Shown in pieces: positions 17,054 through 25,178 of a DNA stretch of 64,000 nucleotides (position 1 is the first letter of the stretch; the number at the start of each line of letters is the position of its first letter). A model generated the notes under the pieces. The model did not search any database, was not told the DNA's origin, and saw only the letters and a program-made list of their open reading frames with translations. Source of the DNA: Mycobacterium sp. NS-7484 (GTDB lineage: Bacteria > Actinomycetota > Actinomycetes > Mycobacteriales > Mycobacteriaceae); contig NZ_MBEJ01000078.1 in the NCBI RefSeq assembly GCF_001953975.1, forward strand, positions 62,001 to 126,000, in the 5' to 3' direction. Made by a program: the position numbers and the translations under genes.

Positions 17054-18211
17054 TCAGAGCACGCCGAACTGCGAGGTCACCCAACGCACCGGATCCACAC
17101 ACCGGAACGGGGCGATTCCCCTGGCGTGCACGCGGTTTCCGTTGGGCGCATGTCCCAGCGCCGACACCGCGAAGTACCGCCCCTCCAACCGCGGGCCGGT
17201 GGACGGGTTCTCCACCGCCGCCACGATCGAGCCGCCGTGCAGACGCACCAGCAGGCTGCGTACCTCTTGGTCGAGTAGTTGACCGTCGACGTCGTCGTAG
17301 TGCTTGCCGTCGGACGTGTCACGCAGGAACGCCGCACCGCCGTTGGACATGACCAGGGCCCAGTCCGAGCCCTGCACGTCCCGAAGCGCCCGCAGCACGT
17401 CGAACTTGGACAGGATCACCGCCAGCTTGGGCCGACCGGGATACATCGCCAGCAGCAGATTGCCCAGCACCGAGCGCGGCTCGCCACCGCTGAACGGCTG
17501 CGGCGGCAACAGGTCCTGCAGTTGATCGCGGATGGCCTTGACCCGCAACGGATCGAACATGAAGAACACCGCGTCGGCGTGGCCGAAGAACTGGAAGGGT
17601 GGTGCCCGCAGGTCACCGTTCTCCAGATCCTCGCCGGCGACATCGCGCAGCACCAGGAAGCGCCGCACTCCGTGCCAGACACCGATCGAGAACACCAGCG
17701 GCTCACGCTGATTCGGCGCCTGGGTGTGCACCGTCGGGGTGGGCGGCAACAAGCCGCGCTGAACATACAGCGGGCCTTCGTAATTGGTGGCGTAGTTCTG
17801 CGCGGTGGCGCGGGTGACCGGCTCCAAGACCACCCCGAAGCGTTCGCACAACAATTCCAGCTGCTTGATCAGCACCGCGATATAGAGGCTCTTGCCCGTC
17901 GCCCGGGCACCGGCCAATGCGATGCAGATCGCGTGGCCTTCGCGGAAGCCGTCGGGAAGCGTGAAGTGGCAGATCGGACAGATCTCCACCGCCGCACCCT
18001 GCAGCGCGCGGCTGGCCTCCGACACCGGCGGCGGCGGGCCGTTGTAGCCGGGGGACCGCGTCCAGGTGTACAGCGCACCGCAGTCGGCGGGCGCGCCCAC
18101 GTAGGCCGAGGCGACGTCGTCGCGGTAGCGGGTGCCTCCGGCCTGGGCGGGCAGCGTCCACAGGTGGTTGTTGGGGCTCAGTGCGGTGAAGCACCGTGGG
18201 CATTTGCTCAT
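17054..18211 (-). CDS. Zinc-ribbon TRAFAC-class GTPase, third gene of a three-gene GTPase operon
   Basis: A 385-residue protein. A split zinc ribbon is visible as C4-x2-C7 and C78-x2-C81. It is followed at once by a P-loop GTPase domain with G1 GARATGKS (about 101-108), G3 DVAGED (about 189-194), G4 SKFD (about 267-270) and a G5-like SAL near residue 355. This layout resembles the actinobacterial DO-GTPase/TRAFAC GTPases reported in conflict-type operons together with GAP1 proteins. The ATG lies 2 bp after the upstream stop (TGACATG) behind a GGGG Shine-Dalgarno. I infer that it is the switch component of the operon. Cellular role is unknown, and I do not recognise it as any characterised mycobacterial GTPase. 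Confidence 0.78.
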   Translation of the reverse strand: MSKCPRCFTALSPNNHLWTLPAQAGGTRYRDDVASAYVGAPADCGALYTWTRSPGYNGPPPPVSEASRALQGAAVEICPICHFTLPDGFREGHAICIALAGARATGKSLYIAVLIKQLELLCERFGVVLEPVTRATAQNYATNYEGPLYVQRGLLPPTPTVHTQAPNQREPLVFSIGVWHGVRRFLVLRDVAGEDLENGDLRAPPFQFFGHADAVFFMFDPLRVKAIRDQLQDLLPPQPFSGGEPRSVLGNLLLAMYPGRPKLAVILSKFDVLRALRDVQGSDWALVMSNGGAAFLRDTSDGKHYDDVDGQLLDQEVRSLLVRLHGGSIVAAVENPSTGPRLEGRYFAVSALGHAPNGNRVHARGIAPFRCVDPVRWVTSQFGVL

Positions 18212-18212
18212 G

Positions 18213-20663
18213 TCAGCCCCGGCTCCCCCGCAGTCGCTCCACCAACGACGGCTGCTCGCCCCGCCGCGTCATCAGCCTGTTCACCATCTTGCGGTACCCG
18301 CGCATCGTCCCCTCGGAGTAGTCACCCGACATCTGCGCCATCAACATCACCACGGATTCCGCCTCGACGCCCGCCATGGTGGTCGCCACCTGTCCGGCCA
18401 GCACGCCGGCCAGCTGATCCATCGGCTCGGGCAGGTATGCGCCCGCCTCGGCCCGCAACAGGCTGATCGCCATCACCGGTGCGGGCGCCAGCTGGTCGCC
18501 GTTGACCAGGGGCAGCACCCGCTGGACGGCTTGCGCGCGGTATTCGGACTCCGCCGCCAACGCCTGGCAGACCAGCGGATACGGCTGCCCGGTGAGCAGG
18601 CCCAACAGCGCGAAGCTCAGCAGCCGCACCGCGAAATCCGGGTGCACCCCATCGGGTTCCAGGCCGGCCAGCGCCTGATCCCACAGCGGCACATACGAAC
18701 TCTGGTGCGTGTGCAGATAGTGCCGGTGCAGCCAATCGTTCGGCTCGATGTGGCGGACGGCGGCACAGGCCACCGTCGCGCTGTCGCCGTTGTCGTCGAT
18801 CACCTTGCCGGCCAACTGACGCAACGCCGCCGAGTCCGCCGCGCCGACCAGGGTGCGTAACGCTGCCGGGCCCGGCAGCGGCTCGGCACCGACGGCGAGC
18901 AACAGGTCCTCTGGATTCCAGACCGAGCCGGCGGCGGCGGCCTCGAAGCGCTCGGGCTCGGTGGTGCGCAGCCACCACAGCTGCGTCCCGGGATCACCGG
19001 GGTCGACCGCGCCGCGCCGACGCGACCGCAAACCCCGCAGCGCGGCACGAATCCACACCTGGTCCCAGGGTTGGGCGCTCGCCAGTTCGGCGGGCCCGGG
19101 CACCGGGCCGGCCTCGGCCAGCCAGTCCAGGACGTCGTCGTCGATCGTGGTGGCCTCGACGTCGCCGTCGCGCAGCAAAAGTGCCCCGAGCGACAGCCGG
19201 TCGGCCGCGCCGATCAGACCGCGCACCTGCGGTTCGGCGAGCCCGGGGAGCACGCCGTCCACCAACGCCGCCTCCAGGCGATCATCGGCCACCCCGGCCC
19301 GCAACAGCAGGTCCACCGTTCTCAACAACCGGTCGACGCCCAGCTTCCGGCTGCGCTCCAGGGCCGGGCCGATGGCCACCCGGACCGCCGAAGGTGTTGG
19401 TTTCCCGTGAAACGTTCTCGGCCCCAACGGGATTGGACCGGCCTGCGCCATCCAGGCGTCGTCGTCGATGGCGCGGATGAAGTAGGTGGTATCGGCATGT
19501 GCCGCACCGGCGCCGTCGGACAACTCGTGCATCGCCCGCCACGCGTCGGCCGTCGTCACCCCGACCGCGCTCGCGAGCACGTCGGCGATGATGTGCGCGG
19601 CCTCGGAGCCCACCACCGCACCCGCCGGGGAGTGCGCGGCGATCACCTCATGGGCCTCCACCTGGGCATCGGCGAACTCCGGGTGGCCGGCGACGGCCAT
19701 CGCCATCGGCCAGGCCGGATGCAGACCGTCGTCGCGCACCTGAGAGGACAATGTGTCGATGTCGTCGAGCACCCGCCGCGCCGAGACGGTATCGAGCAGC
19801 ACCACCTGCGCCATCACCGACCACCGGGTGACGGTGATGTGATGCCCGCCCGCCGTGCGATGCGGATCACCGCCGAGCTCGCCCAGCGAGATGTTCTCCG
19901 CCTCGTTGATCAGCACCATGCCCGGTTCCACCGCGACGAGATCTTCCAGCGGTACCGCGGTGAGCACCTGGCCGTGGTGCGGCCCGATCTGATCGGCCCG
20001 GTCGAAGGTCGAGAAACTCAGGCCTGCCGCGGTGCCCGGTGACATGAAGAAGCTGACCAGACCGATCCACTGCGCGGCGGCATCCGGCGACTGCACACCC
20101 AGCACCACCGGCGGGCCGCCGGCCATCGCCGCGGCCACCGCGTCGAGCAGGACGAACAACGTCGCCAGCCGCCACGTGGTGGGGTCCAGCGCGAAGGCCA
20201 CCACGCTGTCCTTGGTCACCACCGCACCCGGAGGCGGAATTTCGGCCGGCAATGCGGCCCGGGCCACCGCGGCCGCTCCGTAGGGCCGCAACCAGCCCGG
20301 CGACCGCCACCATTGGATCGCCCGATGGCGCGGGTGGGTATTGGGCGCGCGGTCCAGGAGCACGTGCGCGAAGACGTTGCCCGGCCGTCCGGTGGAGTCC
20401 GACCCGGCCGGGAAGGTGTGCCAGTACGCCGCGCCGTCCTCGACGCGGCGATAGGCCAACCGGCGCGGCCCGTCCTCGAGTTGCTCCGGAGTGGGGAAAT
20501 CCGGTGCGGCGTCCACCGGCCGGAACACGGTGTACACCCCGGCGATCAGGGCCTGGGTCTCCCCCGGGGTCAGGCAGCCGCCGGTTTCTTTGATCTGCCA
20601 GCCGCCTGCCGTGCCGACGGCGTCGAACGAGGTGTAGGCGAGCTGGCCGTAGCGCGATGTCAT
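18213..20663 (-). CDS. GAP1-like GTPase-associated protein, second gene of the GTPase operon
   Basis: An 816-residue protein starting MTSRYGQLAYTSFD at ATG 20663, whose ATGA overlap with the upstream stop indicates coupling. The first 150 residues (QLAYTSFDAVGTAGGWQIKE ... LTPGET ... AYWHTFPAG ... NVFAHVLL) resemble the N-terminal domain of actinobacterial GTPase-associated protein 1. The rest is a long, mostly helical Ala/Leu/Asp-rich region, probably a repeat scaffold. No catalytic motif is recognised. Such proteins are known only from genome-context analysis, where they sit next to TRAFAC or double-GTPases, as here. Assignment to GAP1 is from memory of the family pattern and should be treated as tentative. 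Confidence 0.65.
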   Translation of the reverse strand: MTSRYGQLAYTSFDAVGTAGGWQIKETGGCLTPGETQALIAGVYTVFRPVDAAPDFPTPEQLEDGPRRLAYRRVEDGAAYWHTFPAGSDSTGRPGNVFAHVLLDRAPNTHPRHRAIQWWRSPGWLRPYGAAAVARAALPAEIPPPGAVVTKDSVVAFALDPTTWRLATLFVLLDAVAAAMAGGPPVVLGVQSPDAAAQWIGLVSFFMSPGTAAGLSFSTFDRADQIGPHHGQVLTAVPLEDLVAVEPGMVLINEAENISLGELGGDPHRTAGGHHITVTRWSVMAQVVLLDTVSARRVLDDIDTLSSQVRDDGLHPAWPMAMAVAGHPEFADAQVEAHEVIAAHSPAGAVVGSEAAHIIADVLASAVGVTTADAWRAMHELSDGAGAAHADTTYFIRAIDDDAWMAQAGPIPLGPRTFHGKPTPSAVRVAIGPALERSRKLGVDRLLRTVDLLLRAGVADDRLEAALVDGVLPGLAEPQVRGLIGAADRLSLGALLLRDGDVEATTIDDDVLDWLAEAGPVPGPAELASAQPWDQVWIRAALRGLRSRRRGAVDPGDPGTQLWWLRTTEPERFEAAAAGSVWNPEDLLLAVGAEPLPGPAALRTLVGAADSAALRQLAGKVIDDNGDSATVACAAVRHIEPNDWLHRHYLHTHQSSYVPLWDQALAGLEPDGVHPDFAVRLLSFALLGLLTGQPYPLVCQALAAESEYRAQAVQRVLPLVNGDQLAPAPVMAISLLRAEAGAYLPEPMDQLAGVLAGQVATTMAGVEAESVVMLMAQMSGDYSEGTMRGYRKMVNRLMTRRGEQPSLVERLRGSRG

Positions 20664-22624
20664 AACACCGTCGCGGTGAGCTGCAGGGTCTGCACCGGGG
20701 GGTCCAGCAGCGCGAGGGTCCGTAGCTGCGCGGGGTCCGGGATGTTGAGGAACAGCCGGATCCAGCCGTGCAGCCCGCTGACATTGGCTGCCCACAGCTC
20801 GCCGCTGCCCGAGGTGGTCAACGCGCTCCAGCGCAGTTGCTTGGACGGCTGATCGGCCAGCTGGCCCTGCGCGTCGAGCGGCGCCACGTCGACGGGCTGG
20901 CCGTCGTGCACGCTCAACGGCATCCGCTGCGGGTTGTTGACCAACACGAACGACGGCGACCCTGGGACGTCGTATTCCGAACGCACCGCCACGGTGGCGG
21001 TGGTGGGATAACCGGCCTGATCACGGCCGATCCGCACGGCATACTGCAGGCGCAGCATGCCCGGGTATTCGATGCTGGCCACCGGACCGGTGACCCGGCG
21101 ACCGCCGGAGAACGCCACCGGCGCCAGATGCAGCGAGCAGCCGGCCACCGGCAGGGCCCCGGTCAGGTGCATACCGCCGTACTTCTCGTAGTCCTCCAGC
21201 GAGATCTCGAAGGACCTGCCGGTCAGCCCGGCGCGGGGATCGTGGCCCTTGGGCGCCAGGGTCACCACCACGCCCGCCGCGCCGTCGGGCCAATCGAAGG
21301 TGAGCACCTGCTTGTTGCAGTACTCGGCGAGCTCGATGTCGCGGATGATGCCGGTACGTACCGCCGAGACGGTGCGGCCCAGCACCGCGCGTCCGGCCAG
21401 CACGGTCACCGGGGTGACGTAGGCCCGGCTCCAGCCCTCGGGCCATGGCACGCCGGACATCAACGTGCGGCGGCTGCCGTCGGGCTGGGACTGATCCACG
21501 ACCGCTCGGTGCAGCCGCAGTTCCGGGGTCAAGCCGACCTGTTCGAGCGCGTTCTCCGGCAGTTCGGTGGAGACATTGCCGGCGCTCGGCCCGCTTTGAC
21601 TGAGGTAGACGGCGACCTCGGCCCCGGGTGCCGTCCAGGACACGTCGAACGATGCGCCGTCGAAGCTCGAGTCGACCGAGATGTCGGTGACCGCGGCGAG
21701 CACTGCCGACACATCGAGGTCGACGTCGTCGGGCTCCGAGACCACCGCGTCCCCGTCGACCTCGGCGGCGCACCGCACCCGGTAGCGGTACCGCCGACCG
21801 CGCACGGCACCGGTGTCGACGAAGCCCTCGCGGTTGTCTTTGTCGGCCAGGATCCGGTGGCGCGCCTCGTCGATCTCGGTCTCGCCGGCCTCCTCGATCG
21901 GTATCCGGTACACGTGCACGACACACGGCGACGGCGGCGCGGTCCACTGTCCGATGACCAGGCCGGAGTCCTCCCGGATGGCCACGTCGCGAAGCGGGGC
22001 GACCAGCACTCCGGCGGCATGCAGCACCGGACGCGTGCTCAGGGCATCCGAGCGCGACGCCCCGGTGATCACCCACACCTGGTAGTAGCGCAGCGGTCCG
22101 GTCAGCGGGCGGTCGTCACTGGCCGCCGACAACGGGGTGGCGGCCACCAGATCGGCGTTCTCCGGTGACCGAGGGGCCCGGTCCTCGGCGCTGACCACCC
22201 GGTACAGCACCACTCCCCCATTGGCCTGATAGTCCGGCCAGCTCAACTCGACGGCATCGGGACGGGATTCTCCCCGGCGGAACGCGATGGCGTGCACGGC
22301 GCCGGGCTGCGGCGCCCGGGTGTCCGACCGGGCTTCCGGCGGATGGTCTGCGGGGTGATCGACGGGGTGATCCGGGGCCGGGGAGTCCAACTCGGCCAGC
22401 ACCCGGGCCATCTCTTCGGCGTGCTCGGCCACCGAACCGGGCAGCATCTCCCGGATCTGCTCGACGTCGGTGCGGCCGGATCTGAGCACCAGCCGCAGAT
22501 GTGCCTCTTTGAAGCTGCGGGCCGCGACCGCACCCGAGTCGACCAGCTGTTGGCGCCAGGCCAACAACGGCGCCAGCCGCGGATCCGCGTCGTCGGAATC
22601 GTCGACGGGATACAGATCGGGCAT
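20660..22624 (-). CDS. Large beta-rich (fibronectin III-like) protein, first gene of the GTPase operon
   Basis: A 654-residue protein without signal peptide or membrane segment. An N-terminal helical region (about 1-85) and a Pro/His/Asp linker (PDHPVDHPADHPP) come first. Several beta-sandwich-like repeats then follow with FN3-type phrases: DAVELSWPDYQANGGVVLYRV, GQWTAPPSPCVVHVYRI, GRRYRYRVRCAAEVDG and FDVSWTAPGAEVAVYLS. It may be a recognition or scaffold subunit that binds the GTPase-associated protein encoded next to it (4-bp ATGA overlap). I do not know a characterised homologue. The leader upstream is probably the operon's promoter region, since the next gene is 648 bp away and divergent. 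Confidence 0.68.
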   Translation of the reverse strand: MPDLYPVDDSDDADPRLAPLLAWRQQLVDSGAVAARSFKEAHLRLVLRSGRTDVEQIREMLPGSVAEHAEEMARVLAELDSPAPDHPVDHPADHPPEARSDTRAPQPGAVHAIAFRRGESRPDAVELSWPDYQANGGVVLYRVVSAEDRAPRSPENADLVAATPLSAASDDRPLTGPLRYYQVWVITGASRSDALSTRPVLHAAGVLVAPLRDVAIREDSGLVIGQWTAPPSPCVVHVYRIPIEEAGETEIDEARHRILADKDNREGFVDTGAVRGRRYRYRVRCAAEVDGDAVVSEPDDVDLDVSAVLAAVTDISVDSSFDGASFDVSWTAPGAEVAVYLSQSGPSAGNVSTELPENALEQVGLTPELRLHRAVVDQSQPDGSRRTLMSGVPWPEGWSRAYVTPVTVLAGRAVLGRTVSAVRTGIIRDIELAEYCNKQVLTFDWPDGAAGVVVTLAPKGHDPRAGLTGRSFEISLEDYEKYGGMHLTGALPVAGCSLHLAPVAFSGGRRVTGPVASIEYPGMLRLQYAVRIGRDQAGYPTTATVAVRSEYDVPGSPSFVLVNNPQRMPLSVHDGQPVDVAPLDAQGQLADQPSKQLRWSALTTSGSGELWAANVSGLHGWIRLFLNIPDPAQLRTLALLDPPVQTLQLTATVL

Positions 22625-23272
22625 CAGAACACCAAATCCCCGCCGGGCGGCCGTCGTGATCGCACCGGCAGCTCGAACAGCGCGAACTCCTGAGGTGTCA
22701 GGCCTTCGCGGGCCTGCACAGCAGAAACGCTACCGCAGGTGCCCCCTGCTCACCGCCACATGGTGGGTCGCCGGCCCACGAAACTGCGGCGCGCTTGATC
22801 AGGCGTACGACAGCACCCACTCCCCCGGCTTCGATGCGCACCCCGACTCCGCCGGGCCCGCGGGCGGCGGACCGGCCGCACCATATTGCTCTCAACGTCA
22901 AAAATATCGGCTCGCTGGCGAACTTCACCGCAGACGGTAACGATGGCAAATGAACGTCGCGACACCACAACAGCCTTGGCGCCGACGTTGGCCGTAAATT
23001 GACGGACCTCACCATTTATTCATTCGAATGTCATGAGCTTGACGCATACGCTGCGGTCAATTTTTTTGGCGCGGCCTCGAATACTCCGACGTTAATCCCC
23101 CGCGTCGCAACAACTCTCGCCTGTCGCATTTCAGCAAATTTGACATTGATCAAAAGCCAAGTGCGCCTTGGGCATACCGTCGGCTTTCCGCCTGATCCCG
23201 CGCTTTACCGGCGCTCAGTTATGCCAATATTGTTTGCGGAACACAACAGCGGAGCCTTTTGGGGGTGGCGCC
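22625..23272. other. 648-bp non-coding gap between the GTPase operon and the first GPL-associated gene
   Basis: No ORF here has convincing codon bias. The distal half (about 22900-23260) is clearly richer in A and T than its surroundings, with tracts such as AATTTTTTTGG. It contains a consensus-like TTGACA at 23140-23145 followed by the palindrome TTGATCAA, but no -10 at a suitable distance. It must hold promoters for the minus-strand GTPase operon and the plus-strand acyltransferase, and marks the boundary between the two modules. Confidence 0.5.
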
Positions 23273-24352
23273 ATGACGCTTGGGCAGGTATTCGACAAAC
23301 GCCACAATGCCCTCACCGCCTGGCGCCTGGTTCTCGCAATTGGCGTGGTTTTCTGGCACTCCTGGCCTCTCACCGGGCGAGAGATCGACAATGTCCCGCT
23401 AACCCGCTTGCTCAGCGACATGTTTGCCGACGGATTCTTTGTCATTTCCGGGTTCTTGATCACTGCGGCCTGGATTCGCCGGCCCCACCTGAAAGAGTAT
23501 TGGGCGTCGCGGTTCTTACGGATCTTCCCGGGACTCTGGGTGTGCCTGACGATCGTCGCATTCGTCATCGCGCCGATCGCGGCCAAGATTCAAGACAGTT
23601 CGTTGACGCTGTCCTCCCAGATCGCGTATGTGGTCAACAACGGCCTGCTCAACGTTGCGTACGGCGGCATCGACGGGACCCCCACGGACGTTCCCTTCCC
23701 CGGCATCTGGGACGGATCGATCTGGACGTTGTTCTTCGTTCTGCTGTGTGACGTTTTGGTGTCGGTGGTCGGGTTTCTCGGATTGCTGAAGCGGCGCTGG
23801 ACCATCCCGACGATGTTCGTGCTGGCGCTTTGTTGGTCGGCCTACGTCTCCTACACGCCGCCGGGCTACAGCATGGCGCAGATGCTGGCCCGATTCGCGG
23901 TGGTCTTCCTCGCGGGCGCCATGTTTTACCAGTACCAGGACAAGATTCCGGCCCGGTGGTCGTTGGTCGCGCTCAGCGTTGCCCTTGTCGCGGCCTCCGG
24001 GTTCATCCAGAACTACCGGATGTTGGGCGTCTTACCGTTGGCCTACGCGATCATCGTTTCGGGCGCACTGATCCGGAAATCGCGTCTGCGCAACGATTTC
24101 TCCTACGGCGTGTACATCTATGCGTTCCCGGTCCAACAATTGCTCGCCGTGTGCGGGCTGGCGCCTCTGAACCCATTTCTGTTCTTCGTCCTCGCCACAG
24201 CCGCCGTGCTGCCGATCGCCGCCCTGAGTTGGTTCCTGGTGGAGAAACGAGCGTCAGCGCTGAAAGCCCGTATTTTCAAGCAGGCCGCCAAAAAGCCGGC
24301 CGAAAATACCGTCGCCGAAGCGCAGACGCCGGTGGCGACGCCGCGGAATTAG
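23273..24352 (+). CDS. OafA/YrhL-type membrane acyltransferase at the left end of the GPL cluster
   Basis: A 359-residue acyltransferase-3 family protein with about ten hydrophobic segments. The family's catalytic His lies in the first segment (VVFWHSWPLTGRE), and FFVISGFLIT with RFLRIFPGLWVC follows. The start ATG 23273 is preceded by GGGGGTGG; upstream in-frame codons lack a ribosome site. Enzymes of this family O-acetylate GPL sugars in M. smegmatis and M. abscessus (Atf), so acetylation of the GPL glycan is the likely role. It is very similar to the partial acyltransferase at the right edge of the window. It ends 17 bp before the convergent gap gene. Confidence 0.85.
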   Translation: MTLGQVFDKRHNALTAWRLVLAIGVVFWHSWPLTGREIDNVPLTRLLSDMFADGFFVISGFLITAAWIRRPHLKEYWASRFLRIFPGLWVCLTIVAFVIAPIAAKIQDSSLTLSSQIAYVVNNGLLNVAYGGIDGTPTDVPFPGIWDGSIWTLFFVLLCDVLVSVVGFLGLLKRRWTIPTMFVLALCWSAYVSYTPPGYSMAQMLARFAVVFLAGAMFYQYQDKIPARWSLVALSVALVAASGFIQNYRMLGVLPLAYAIIVSGALIRKSRLRNDFSYGVYIYAFPVQQLLAVCGLAPLNPFLFFVLATAAVLPIAALSWFLVEKRASALKARIFKQAAKKPAENTVAEAQTPVATPRN

Positions 24353-24369
24353 CGTGCGCCCGCCGAGCT

Positions 24370-25170
24370 TCAGATCAGCCCGGAGCCCTTCACCGTCTGC
24401 CAGATACCGATCAGGGTGAACAGCACCGCCAACACCAACAGCCGGTGTTTCCGCGACCATTCGTGCAACGGTTCGAGAAGAGCGGCGGTGCGGGCCGGTG
24501 AAACCACATAGCTCAGCAGCGCTATCTCGAACACGATCAGCATGGCGAACACGAACACCACACTGGCCACCACCTGGGTACCGATCGCGGCCCCCGACCC
24601 GGCGATCAGCGTGGCCACCAACAGCACCAGCGGCGGCGGCGCGATATATCCCATGCCGAATACCAGGCCGATCCACAGCGCGCCGTTCTCCCAGGCCTCG
24701 TGCAAGCGGTGGAACAGCCGCCGGAGCGGGTCGTAGATCCGCGCCCACGCGGTGCGGATACGGCCCGGCGCCGGCCGCTCACGCTCGGGCTCGCCGTCGA
24801 GCACCAACGTCGACGAATGCCCCTGCGGGCCGGCCGGAACCGTCTGCTCGACCCGCTTCTTCTGCCGGATCCGCATGACCAACAACGCCGCGATCACCAG
24901 CCAGGCGATACCCATGCACAGCTGCAGGGGCTGGATCCCCGACGTGGGGCTCGGATTGACCAGGTCCTGGGCCGCCGAGGCGAATGACGGAACAGCGTGA
25001 AGCACCAGCACCGGTACCACGAAGGCCGGCACATTGACGATCATCGCGCCGATCCAGAACGCCAGCAGGTTCGACAGCGGCCGGGGCCGCGAGATCACCA
25101 GCAGGATGAAGCCGAGCAGTACCGGGTTGAGTGACACGAAAAGTGCCATGCTCAAAATGTCGCCCCACAT
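24370..25170 (-). CDS. gap: GPL-addressing integral membrane protein Gap
   Basis: A 266-residue protein with six predicted membrane segments, three before and three after a charged cytoplasmic loop (about 105-155, rich in Arg, Glu and Pro). The opening ILSMALFVSLNPVLLGFILLVISRPRP and the later FGMGYIAPPPLVLL are typical of the Gap/SfLAP family. In M. smegmatis Gap is needed to bring GPLs to the cell surface. It follows mps2 by 8 bp, as in known GPL loci, so it should be cotranscribed with the peptide synthetases. Confidence 0.9.
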   Translation of the reverse strand: MWGDILSMALFVSLNPVLLGFILLVISRPRPLSNLLAFWIGAMIVNVPAFVVPVLVLHAVPSFASAAQDLVNPSPTSGIQPLQLCMGIAWLVIAALLVMRIRQKKRVEQTVPAGPQGHSSTLVLDGEPERERPAPGRIRTAWARIYDPLRRLFHRLHEAWENGALWIGLVFGMGYIAPPPLVLLVATLIAGSGAAIGTQVVASVVFVFAMLIVFEIALLSYVVSPARTAALLEPLHEWSRKHRLLVLAVLFTLIGIWQTVKGSGLI

Positions 25171-25178
25171 TATCGGCC

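Noticed and set aside
22698..23015. Possible 105-aa minus-strand gene upstream of the GTPase operon
   Set aside because: Weak codon bias, no ribosome site, no recognisable domain.
23140..23168. TTGACA promoter for the acyltransferase
   Set aside because: No -10 element at 16-19 nt; kept only as a remark in the gap entry.
22999..23751. 250-aa plus-strand frame overlapping the first acyltransferase
   Set aside because: Out of frame with the acyltransferase, whose motifs and ribosome site are clear.
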